This document shows positions 47,648 to 54,802 of a stretch of DNA of 64,000 nucleotides, in pieces. Positions within the stretch are counted from its first letter, which is position 1. Each line of letters starts with the position of its first letter. The DNA is from Fervidobacterium changbaicum (GTDB taxonomy: Bacteria > Thermotogota > Thermotogae > Thermotogales > Fervidobacteriaceae). The notes beneath the pieces were generated by a model that saw only the letters and a program-made list of their open reading frames with translations, ran no database searches and was not told the origin of the DNA. The stretch lies in the NCBI RefSeq assembly GCF_004117075.1, contig NZ_CP026721.1:1674001-1738000 (forward strand). Direction: 5' to 3'. A program made the translations under genes and the position numbers.

Positions 47648-47650
47648 TAA
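46328..47650 (+). CDS. iscB: RNA-guided endonuclease IscB
   Basis: A 440-residue IscB. The PLMP domain (KKPLMPCSEKRARLLLSRGRAVV) starts at about residue 8; RuvC-I has Asp59 (LKLDQGAKVTGL). The Arg-rich bridge helix spans about 98-122. RuvC-II has Glu157 (ISIEDAKFD). The HNH domain carries CxxC zinc pairs and LEIDHIVPRSRGG, and RuvC-III has His304/Asp307 (EHYFDACCV). All catalytic residues are present, so it should be able to cleave both DNA strands with an omega-RNA. GGAGTGAG supports ATG 46328. IscB is the ancestor-type relative of Cas9. Confidence 0.95.
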   Translation: MVFVLDKNKKPLMPCSEKRARLLLSRGRAVVHKMHPFTIRLKDRTVQQSELQPLRLKLDQGAKVTGLSVLREDGDVAETVFLCEIHHKTDIKQKLDARRAVRRSRRNRKTRYRKPRFLNRRRPEGWLPSSFKARADQLVNVVIKLTKLLPISAISIEDAKFDTQKLQNPEISGIEYQRGTLFGYEVREYLLEKWGRRCAYCGRSDVPLEIDHIVPRSRGGTDRVSNLTLACRECNQKKSNKTAAEFGYPHIEERARQTYKQAAFMNSIRSYLSKSLSSFGIPVEYGTGALTKANRIRLGFPKEHYFDACCVGESTPSEIRITQSYVQIWRAVGRGTRQMCNTDKFGFPRGHRQRCKKHFGFQTGDIVKAIVPRGKYAGIWMGMVAVRASGFFDIKDKNGKRVCQGIRYKYCKLIQTADGWQYSKTKTNYSISHTTEVACI

Positions 47651-47668
47651 GTTGGTGGAGGTGAAAGC

Positions 47669-48628
47669 ATGAGAGTTCTGGCAGCGATACTTTCTATCTT
47701 TATAAACCCGCAGTTCTACAAAATAGCTCTTACTGCTGCAACACCTTTGATCTTTGCATCACTTGGCGGAGTTTTTAGTGAAATCACGGGAGTTGTTAAC
47801 ATCGCACTCGAAGGTATTATCCTGATGGGAGCGTTCACATCGGTTGTGTTTACCTATCTCACTGGGAACGTATGGTTCGGGGTGTTAATGGCTATCGTTA
47901 GTGGTATGCTACTTGCACTCTTGCACGCATGGGGTAGCATAAAATGGGCAGGAAACCAGGTCGTTTTAGGAACGGCAATAATACTACTTTCTCAAGGTTT
48001 AACTGGATTTTTGATGGAACCCATCTTTGGACAGCCAGGGCAGACGGATTTTGTTGGGAAGGTCGATGAAATAACGATACCCGGTCTTGTTAAAATTCCG
48101 TTCATAGGGCAGGTCATAGGCGAAATCAGCCCATTTGTGTACATCGCATTTGGTTGTGTTGCATTTGGTTGGTGGCTGATATACAAGACAAAACTGGGTC
48201 TGAGGATGCGCTCAGTTGGTGAAAATCCTGAAGCTGCCGATACTCTTGGAGTCAACGTTTATGCGATAAGATACTTCGGAGTCATAATGAGTGGTGTGTT
48301 CGCTTCTCTTGCAGGTGCTTATCTGAGTGTTGGCGAAATCGGTCAATTCAAGGAACTCATGTCCGGTGGTAGAGGGTTCATAGGACTTGCGGCGATGATT
48401 ATTGGAAAGTGGAACCCAGTTGGTGCAATGCTTGCCAGTTTGTTCTTCGGGTTGTTTGGTGCATTCTCCAACCAGCTCCAAAGCTTGCAGGAAATTACAG
48501 TTGCATCTAATGTTAAATCATTGTTTGATACTATACCGTTTGTTCTGACCATAATTGTTGTTGCTGGTTTTGTTGGTAAATCCAGACCACCTGCAGCAGA
48601 TGGTGTACCGTACGAAAAAAGTGAGTAG
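47669..48628 (+). CDS. Nucleoside-type ABC importer permease 2
   Basis: A 319-residue permease of the YufQ/NupQ group, paired with permease 1. Motifs: ATPLIFASLGGVFSEITGVVNIALEGIILMGAF, VVLGTAIILLSQGLTGF, MSGGRGFIGLAAMIIGKWNPVGA. Its ribosome-binding site GGTGGAGGTGAAAGC lies right after the IscB stop codon. Expression from the operon promoter now has to pass the inserted element. Confidence 0.92.
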   Translation: MRVLAAILSIFINPQFYKIALTAATPLIFASLGGVFSEITGVVNIALEGIILMGAFTSVVFTYLTGNVWFGVLMAIVSGMLLALLHAWGSIKWAGNQVVLGTAIILLSQGLTGFLMEPIFGQPGQTDFVGKVDEITIPGLVKIPFIGQVIGEISPFVYIAFGCVAFGWWLIYKTKLGLRMRSVGENPEAADTLGVNVYAIRYFGVIMSGVFASLAGAYLSVGEIGQFKELMSGGRGFIGLAAMIIGKWNPVGAMLASLFFGLFGAFSNQLQSLQEITVASNVKSLFDTIPFVLTIIVVAGFVGKSRPPAADGVPYEKSE

Positions 48629-48655
48629 AACTGACGAAACCTTGGTGGTGATAGC

Positions 48656-49054
48656 GTGCTTCAAGAGTTCTCAGTTCGTACTACACGAAGGGTTGAGCTT
48701 GTTGACATAACTAACGAGGTCAGGAAAATTGTGAAAGAAAGCGGTGTTAAAGACGGAATCGTTGTTGTATACGTGCCACACACAACTTGCGGAGTGACAA
48801 TAAACGAACATGCGGATCCTTCGGTTGTAGAAGACATTATCAACCAGCTTGCAAAAATAGTCCCGGCAAACGCAGGTTACCGTCATCTTGAAGGCAATTC
48901 AGATGCGCATATCAAAGTTTCGATTGTAGGAAGTAGTGTGACAATAATTGTTAATAACGGAAATCTTTTACTTGGAACATGGCAAGGGGTATTTTTGTGC
49001 GAGTTTGACGGCCCGAGAACACGTGAAGTGATTGTAAAGGTTATTGAAGGATAA
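48656..49054 (+). CDS. YjbQ/UPF0047 family protein (secondary thiamine-phosphate synthase enzyme family)
   Basis: A 132-residue YjbQ-fold protein with the family histidines and Asp/Glu residues in VYVPHTTCGVTINEHADPSV and GYRHLEGNSDAHIKVSIVG, and the C-terminal GTWQGVFLCEFDGPRTREV. GTG 48656 follows CTTGGTGGTGATAG. Physiological role is unresolved in the family. A second, diverged copy is at 56906. Confidence 0.88.
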   Translation: MLQEFSVRTTRRVELVDITNEVRKIVKESGVKDGIVVVYVPHTTCGVTINEHADPSVVEDIINQLAKIVPANAGYRHLEGNSDAHIKVSIVGSSVTIIVNNGNLLLGTWQGVFLCEFDGPRTREVIVKVIEG

Positions 49055-49123
49055 AATCGTAACTATCAAGCACTGATGCTCCAAATATTTTAGTCAAACA
49101 AGAAAGTGCGGAAACAAAAAACT

Positions 49124-49153
49124 GTTGACATACTTGCATGAAGTTGTGATAAA
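49124..49153 (+). promoter_or_regulatory. Distal promoter upstream of the HU gene
   Basis: TTGACA (49124-49129) and GATAAA (49148-49153) with 18-base spacing, 240 bases upstream of the HU start. The stretch between them and the proximal promoter holds no gene that I could see; a small RNA here cannot be excluded. Confidence 0.5.
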
Positions 49154-49268
49154 ATATAAACAGGTTGAATGGGTTTTTGAATTGCTTGAATTATAGGTAT
49201 TAGATGAGTTCAGTAATTAAGTTCTAAATCCTGTTATTTCTGAAAAAATAACTTTAGTGGCAAAATAC

Positions 49269-49298
49269 TTGATTTTTTCACGTCTTTTGTGGTATAAT
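49269..49298 (+). promoter_or_regulatory. Proximal promoter of the HU gene
   Basis: TTGATT (49269-49274) and TGGTATAAT (hexamer 49293-49298) with 18-base spacing and extended -10. Confidence 0.75.
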
Positions 49299-49396
49299 TT
49301 AGCTAGAATTACTATTCATCGGCATCTTGATTTTTATCCATCGAAAGTGCTATTATATACTTGATTTCCACACCATCATGAGAAGGAGGGGGATTT

Positions 49397-49672
49397 ATGA
49401 ACAAAAAAGAACTTGTCAACGCGGTAGCAGAAAAGACACAGCTCAAGAAAAAAGATGTGAAACTTGTTATCGACACACTCTTTGAAACGATTGCAGCAAC
49501 ACTCGAGAAGGGCGAAAAAGTTCAGCTTGTTGACTTTGGTACATTCGAAGTTAAGAAGATGGAAGGCAGAACAGGTGTGAACCCAAGGACGAAAGCGAAG
49601 ATTAAGATTCCTGCAAGAAAAGTTCCGAAATTCAGACCTGGAAAGGTTCTCAAGACAAGAGTCAACAAATAA
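49397..49672 (+). CDS. hup: HU family DNA-binding protein
   Basis: A 91-residue HU protein: MNKKELVNAVAEKTQLKKKDV, the beta-arm signature GTFEVKKMEGRTGVNPRTKAKIKIPARKVPKFRPGKVLK. It compacts and bends DNA. It has two upstream promoters and a strong terminator; AGAAGGAGGGGG precedes ATG 49397. Thermotoga HU is unusually abundant and thermostable; that is known of the family and not seen in the sequence. Confidence 0.97.
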   Translation: MNKKELVNAVAEKTQLKKKDVKLVIDTLFETIAATLEKGEKVQLVDFGTFEVKKMEGRTGVNPRTKAKIKIPARKVPKFRPGKVLKTRVNK

Positions 49673-49690
49673 TTGCACATACGCAATCAA

Positions 49691-49724
49691 AAGTCGGGGC
49701 CAAGCCCCGACTTTTATTTTTTTT
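49691..49724. terminator. Bidirectional terminator between HU and the GAF-HD-GYP gene
   Basis: AAGTCGGGGC-CAA-GCCCCGACTT with T/A runs on both sides. Confidence 0.9.
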
Positions 49725-49732
49725 GCCACGAT

Positions 49733-50977
49733 TTAGTTTTCGCTGAGTTCTTTAACTGTTTCTATTAGTTTTTCAAATATATCCATTGAGAATTTTCCTT
49801 TTTCCACATCGGATTCGATAATCTTGAGAACTTCACTGTAGTCCCAGGCTTCTTTGTACGTTCTTTTTGAAGAGAGTGCATCGTAGACATCGGCTATGCC
49901 TATGATCCTGCCGAACAGAGAAATCTCTTCTCCCTTCTTCCCATTGGGATAACCACTTCCATCAAGGCGTTCATGATGCTCAAGCGCACCGCTGAGTATT
50001 GCTTGGTCGACGTACTTCACTTGGGACAAAATCTCTGCACCGTAAACAGTGTGGTTCTTAATTATCCTGTACTCTTCATCAGTGAGCTTTCCAGGTTTCA
50101 GTAAGATACTGTCGGGAATACCTATCTTCCCGACATCGTGTAATATCGCTGAGAATTCAAGCTTTTCCAACTCTTGTTGATTCAGTCCCATCCTTCTGCC
50201 AATCTCCACAGATATCCTTGCCACGTTTTTTGAATGTTGGTGCGTGTAATTATCTCGCTTATCAATAGCCGTTGCAATTGCCAAAAGTATCTTTTTAAAT
50301 GATTCTGAAAACTTCTCGTACCTCCAAGTACTCAAAAGCTTACGGCCAATTAGTTTTGCAAAAAGTTCTACGATTTCAGCATCTTCCTGAGTAAAACCTC
50401 CATCTTTATTCAACACCTCAATAACCCCGATTTTTTGATCCTCCACCCATATCGGTGAACCAACTATATTCTCCGTTTTAAACTTCGCCGCTTTATCAAC
50501 ACCCTTGAAATGAACGGGGTTTGTCTCTAAATCGTTAAAAACAAGTGCTCTACCTTCAAGAAAAATCTTACCAGCGATCGATTCCATTGGTACGGGGATA
50601 CTTTCGATCTTACCGCTTGCTTTTCCTACAGTCACGAGGAAACGCAAATGATCCGATTCGTACATAAGGATAGATGCGGCTTGTGCATTTACTATCGTAC
50701 ATATCTCCTGTTGGATATCTTTTAAGAGTTCGTTTAACCTCAGGTTGCTATTGAGTTTGGCAGCAATGTAAACAACTTGGTCTCTGAAATCTGCGGGGTT
50801 AATTCGAACTCCTTGCTGCACCATATCTGCAAGTTTTTTTAAGAAGCTGTAAGAATAATCACCGAGGACATAAAATTCGATGTTTTTGTAGTTGACCTTG
50901 TTCTTAGACATCCTTCCAACCAATACCCCGTTGTATCTATACCCACACAACCAAGTAGGGGCTTCAACTACCCTCAT
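49733..50977 (-). CDS. GAF-HD-GYP phosphodiesterase
   Basis: A 414-residue signalling enzyme. Short N-terminal region, GAF sensor domain (about 75-215), linker helix, HD-GYP domain (about 220-405). All canonical elements are present: His280-Asp281 in ILHDVGKIGIPD with Lys284, HHERLDGSGYP (about 334-344), DVYDALSSKRTYK. It should hydrolyse c-di-GMP or a related cyclic dinucleotide. GAGGAGGAAAG precedes ATG 50977. It is the last gene of the minus-strand signalling operon, 53 bases after the FecR protein. Confidence 0.92.
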   Translation of the reverse strand: MRVVEAPTWLCGYRYNGVLVGRMSKNKVNYKNIEFYVLGDYSYSFLKKLADMVQQGVRINPADFRDQVVYIAAKLNSNLRLNELLKDIQQEICTIVNAQAASILMYESDHLRFLVTVGKASGKIESIPVPMESIAGKIFLEGRALVFNDLETNPVHFKGVDKAAKFKTENIVGSPIWVEDQKIGVIEVLNKDGGFTQEDAEIVELFAKLIGRKLLSTWRYEKFSESFKKILLAIATAIDKRDNYTHQHSKNVARISVEIGRRMGLNQQELEKLEFSAILHDVGKIGIPDSILLKPGKLTDEEYRIIKNHTVYGAEILSQVKYVDQAILSGALEHHERLDGSGYPNGKKGEEISLFGRIIGIADVYDALSSKRTYKEAWDYSEVLKIIESDVEKGKFSMDIFEKLIETVKELSEN

Positions 50978-51030
50978 GTCTTTCCTCCTCTTTTGACGAA
51001 TGTGTAGCTATTCATCAAATTATCGAACCT

Positions 51031-53208
51031 TTACCAACTTATCTCGCTGCCTATGTAAACACTCTGCACCCACTTTGTACCGTCCCAGTTATACACGATA
51101 CCTGCGACCAGATTGCGTTCCATTATAGGATAAGTGATTCTCAAGAATGCTATCGTATCGCTATCGAAAAATTCACCGCTAACGAATGGTGTTTGGTCAA
51201 AGTAATAGCCGTAAATAAACAATCCTGCTACAGCACCTATCTGTGGTATTGTTATCCTAAACTCGCCGAGTGCATCCATATCACCACTAAAGTCACCGTA
51301 TATGTAAAATCTGCCGATAGCGATGTCGTGGTAGAAACTTAAACCTGCCAAAAATCCAAAGGATGTTTCATTATTACCCAGAGTCTGCAGTTCATTCTTC
51401 GATTTTTGGACGGTATAAACCCTTCCGAAGTGGAACGGTCTAAAACCGTTCATAGTAGCGTATCCTCCACCGATGACATCCACGAACCCTATCTTACCGC
51501 TCAACCCTGCAAATGCTCCGATTCCAAACTGGGACATATCCGATAACCACTGTGAACCAACCTCAAATCCAAAGTACAAATTGCTTAGTATAGGATACCT
51601 CAAGAACGCTGACAGCGACAAATTGATTGGAGTGTCATCTGTTGTTTCTAGCGTATTTTTTGTGCTTACATCGGTGTCATAGAGCACCGCAGCCCCCAAA
51701 TCCATACCGGCAATTGCCCCTTTTATTTCTATTTCCCCTGCAAAGACAGAATCAGACTGGACGATTTCCGGCAACCACAACTTTGAGAGTTCGTAAGGGA
51801 TGTGCAGATACAAACCGAAGCTACCAAAGATTACCTTTGTATCAAAAGACTTAGCGTACGGTTTGAAGTAATCTCTCACCGAAAAGCCCATACCTAAGGA
51901 AATCGGAGGCATATTTCCGTACCTCAAGTAGAAATTCCCAAGGTTCAGTGCCACGTGGTTTATTGTTATCATATTAATAATGTTCGTACTTGGATTCTCC
52001 GATGGAATACCAAAGTACAGTGTTCCTCCAACTTCCGTTGCGTAAGCGGTCAAACCTATTCCTAATGTAACAGGGCCTATCGAAAATTCTGGAGAAATGC
52101 TGTAGACGATGTATTTTTGGTTGTTTTTAACAGCTGTCTCAACGCTGAGCGGTGGTATGTATGCTTTTGGTTGAGGTTGTGGCTGTGGTTGAGGTTGAGG
52201 TTGCTGAGTTTTTTCGGTTGTTGATGGTTCCACTTGTTCTTCGATAGGTTGTTCAAATATCTTTTCAATCTCCGGCATTGCTTCTTTTAGAGGTTCGAGT
52301 GTAGTAGTATCAAATAGCTGAGAAATGTCTTGTACAAGTTCGGTTCCAAGTTGATAAACAAGCGTTTGCCCTGCAAAGACTGGAACGACGAAATCATCTC
52401 CAAAGAATGCGAAGACCTCTCCGCTCCATACCTTTATAACCGGCTTATCATCGATATTTTCAACACCAAATTCAGTTCCCCTAACACCTGCTGTAACACT
52501 GCCTGTCTTAACTTCAAATGAAGAACCTGCCATCATCTTCTGAACAATGTTGTACGTTCCGCCCTTTTGAATAACTATTGACACGAGAATCTTTCCTTCT
52601 TTCGACTTCCTGAGCTTTTCAAAAAGCACTTGCGTGTTCTCGGTGATCTTTGTCATCGAACCATCGGGAAATTTGACAACGACGTAGGACTTTTCCAGTG
52701 TTAGAACCTCGTCGCCTTCTTGGATTACGGTGTCTTTTGTTATCGATTCCCAGGCCTTCTTGTTGAACTTCTTAATTGCGACGCTCCCTCTGAAAGAATC
52801 TATGAGTGCTTTGAGTTGTTCATTGAACTCTGCCTCATCTTTCTCCACTACTCTAATGGAAACTTCTTGAGTGAACACACCTTTGTCCGAAGTTTCCGCT
52901 GTGAATGTGATTTTGACATCGGCTGACTTCTTTGGAGCTAAATAGTTCAACACGAGCTTCCCACTTCCACTCAATCCTTTAGTTAGTACATCTGGTTTGT
53001 CAAACCCGCCCAGGTTCAATTTTGCTTTTAAATTGAACTGCGCAGGTTTACCGTCGTTGCCAGTCACCTCCACGGTGATTGGCAGCTTTCCACCAACAAC
53101 AACGATGTTGTTTTCCACGGTCACTTTGATGTCAGCTAACGCCGAGACGGTGAGGATTGCCAGAATTCCTAGAATTGCCACCGTAAGAACTTTGTACTCT
53201 TTAGTCAT
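51031..53208 (-). CDS. FecR-domain outer-envelope beta-barrel protein
   Basis: A 725-residue protein: signal peptide (about 1-25), an N-terminal Ig-like domain (about 26-125), a FecR domain (about 150-290: SVRVKKFNKKAWESI-type opening, AGSSFEVKTGSVTAGVRGTEFGVE, KVWSGEVFAFF), an acidic/PQ-repeat linker (QPQPQPQPQP near 340) and a C-terminal half of amphipathic strands ending in EISW, probably a membrane barrel. It may link surface sensing to the cyclase/HD-GYP genes around it; that is inference. The start overlaps the DUF3307 stop (ATGA). Confidence 0.82.
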   Translation of the reverse strand: MTKEYKVLTVAILGILAILTVSALADIKVTVENNIVVVGGKLPITVEVTGNDGKPAQFNLKAKLNLGGFDKPDVLTKGLSGSGKLVLNYLAPKKSADVKITFTAETSDKGVFTQEVSIRVVEKDEAEFNEQLKALIDSFRGSVAIKKFNKKAWESITKDTVIQEGDEVLTLEKSYVVVKFPDGSMTKITENTQVLFEKLRKSKEGKILVSIVIQKGGTYNIVQKMMAGSSFEVKTGSVTAGVRGTEFGVENIDDKPVIKVWSGEVFAFFGDDFVVPVFAGQTLVYQLGTELVQDISQLFDTTTLEPLKEAMPEIEKIFEQPIEEQVEPSTTEKTQQPQPQPQPQPQPKAYIPPLSVETAVKNNQKYIVYSISPEFSIGPVTLGIGLTAYATEVGGTLYFGIPSENPSTNIINMITINHVALNLGNFYLRYGNMPPISLGMGFSVRDYFKPYAKSFDTKVIFGSFGLYLHIPYELSKLWLPEIVQSDSVFAGEIEIKGAIAGMDLGAAVLYDTDVSTKNTLETTDDTPINLSLSAFLRYPILSNLYFGFEVGSQWLSDMSQFGIGAFAGLSGKIGFVDVIGGGYATMNGFRPFHFGRVYTVQKSKNELQTLGNNETSFGFLAGLSFYHDIAIGRFYIYGDFSGDMDALGEFRITIPQIGAVAGLFIYGYYFDQTPFVSGEFFDSDTIAFLRITYPIMERNLVAGIVYNWDGTKWVQSVYIGSEISW

Positions 53209-53849
53209 AACATCACCCCCATAAGTATTATCGTAGAAAAAATTGTTAAAATGTAATTCAGAACATTAAACATTGACCCTCTCCTTTTGATTTTCACCAC
53301 TGGAATAAGACAGAACACCGCATAGATAACAAGCAAAAAAGGATTAATTATGTATATTGCGGGTGCTGCCATTCGTAACACATATCCGATGTAGTCCCTT
53401 TTGTACATTCCGTTCGATGTCAGAAGATGCACGAGGATGCTTACAAAATAACCGTTGAATATCATTACCGATAAAACAACTGCTACCGTTCTTGGAAGGT
53501 ACGGCTCAACTGGTGTCATAAGTGAACCGACGAAGACTAAAGACAGCATGTGAAAAGATTGATCAATCAAATAATAATACCAAGTAGTGCAAAACTTATT
53601 TTTGCAGGAGAACTTCAGAAAGTCTATCAGAAAATGGAGAACAGTTAAGAGACATATAAGACCAAGAACTTGAATGCTGAAGTTCTTCCCTACAATGAAC
53701 ATAAGTTGAGAAGCAAAGACTAGAAAGATATGAAAGCCCAGCACTTTTAAACTCTTCGATTTGTGAGCTGCAATGTAACTTGTTTGCAGCACGTAATCTC
53801 CGAAAAGGTGACCCAAGAACAGATAGGGAAAGATGTCACGTAAACTCAC
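53205..53849 (-). CDS. DUF3307 family membrane protein
   Basis: A 214-residue protein with five or six hydrophobic helices. The opening FPYLFLGHLFGDYVLQTSYIAAHKSKS is the DUF3307 signature, and the YLIDQSFHML motif supports it. The family role is unknown. GTG 53849 overlaps the upstream stop by 4 bases. Confidence 0.82.
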   Translation of the reverse strand: MSLRDIFPYLFLGHLFGDYVLQTSYIAAHKSKSLKVLGFHIFLVFASQLMFIVGKNFSIQVLGLICLLTVLHFLIDFLKFSCKNKFCTTWYYYLIDQSFHMLSLVFVGSLMTPVEPYLPRTVAVVLSVMIFNGYFVSILVHLLTSNGMYKRDYIGYVLRMAAPAIYIINPFLLVIYAVFCLIPVVKIKRRGSMFNVLNYILTIFSTIILMGVML

Positions 53850-54802
53850 GGTGCGTCACTCCCACTAAATATTAACGCTATGTAGTTTTCTGGGTACTTA
53901 CCCTGCAACTTTGAACGCCCCCATTTCAATATAACTATGTGCTCGGCGAAACCAACAGCCAGCGCGAACTTTGGGATTTCTTCACCTCTCAGTCCCTTTA
54001 TTCCGGTTCCGTCGATGTACTCGTGGTGATACAAACAAGCTTCAAGCACGAACATTGGAACATCCATCTCTCTGAGAATTTCGTAGCCTAAGTCTACATG
54101 CTTTAGATATTCTACGTATTCTTGTTCAGTGAAATTCCCTGATAGAATTTTCTCAAAAAGCTCATCCTTCAACCCGACAAATCCAACGTTGGCTATCTTC
54201 AGTGCAAGACGAACTTCGTCTTGGCTTAGACCTTCGAATTTTGCTATCTTGAGGGCGATATTTTCCATTTTAGCTAAGTCTTTCTCACTTAATCGTACAC
54301 GTTTATTCAAAGCAACAAACAGAGTATCCAGTGCGCTTTTCAATAATTGTTCCAATCTGTAATTGATTATCATTCCCTCAATAATTGAAACAAGAGAATC
54401 ATAGAATGCTAAAAGAGCCAGTACTTCATCGAGCGTGAACTTACCTTGCAAGATTATCGTTCCTAAATTACCTGAATTCTTACTCAAGATAGGCATAACT
54501 AAAAGATCATTTTGAATAGTTAGTTGCGAAGGATTCTCCGAGTATGTCACGACAACGTCCTTGCCAAGTTTTGCTTTAAAAAAATTTTCCACTATCTCTT
54601 TCACATCACCGAGATTCTCTATTTTCAGCAATTCGTATGTCATATCGAATAATCTTTCATTTATTGGAAGTCCATAGTTCATCGCCAATTCGTATACATC
54701 ATCTTGCGTAGGAAGACTACCGAAAATTTCAAAAGTTCCATTTTTTCTCAGGATATACTTCGTATTGTTAAGCTCAACTGTTAAATCATCGAAGTTCCTC
54801 AA
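53846..54802 (-). CDS. Degenerate HD-GYP domain protein
   Basis: A 318-residue protein whose C-terminal half (about 150-305) has the HD-GYP pattern HHEYIDGTG but not the catalytic dyad: where HDIGKIG is expected it reads ANVGFVG (about 204-210), so His, Asp and Lys are all lost. The N-terminal region (about 1-140) looks like a degenerate sensor. It is probably a regulatory or binding protein. GGGGGG favours TTG 54802 over 54826. It overlaps the cyclase end by 17 bases. Confidence 0.82.
   Translation of the reverse strand: MRNFDDLTVELNNTKYILRKNGTFEIFGSLPTQDDVYELAMNYGLPINERLFDMTYELLKIENLGDVKEIVENFFKAKLGKDVVVTYSENPSQLTIQNDLLVMPILSKNSGNLGTIILQGKFTLDEVLALLAFYDSLVSIIEGMIINYRLEQLLKSALDTLFVALNKRVRLSEKDLAKMENIALKIAKFEGLSQDEVRLALKIANVGFVGLKDELFEKILSGNFTEQEYVEYLKHVDLGYEILREMDVPMFVLEACLYHHEYIDGTGIKGLRGEEIPKFALAVGFAEHIVILKWGRSKLQGKYPENYIALIFSGSDAP

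Noticed and set aside
51860-52270. Gln/Asn-rich minus-strand frame and PQ repeat as a separate small protein
   Set aside because: The PQ repeat is the linker of the FecR-barrel protein; the alternative frame is a by-product of the repeat composition.
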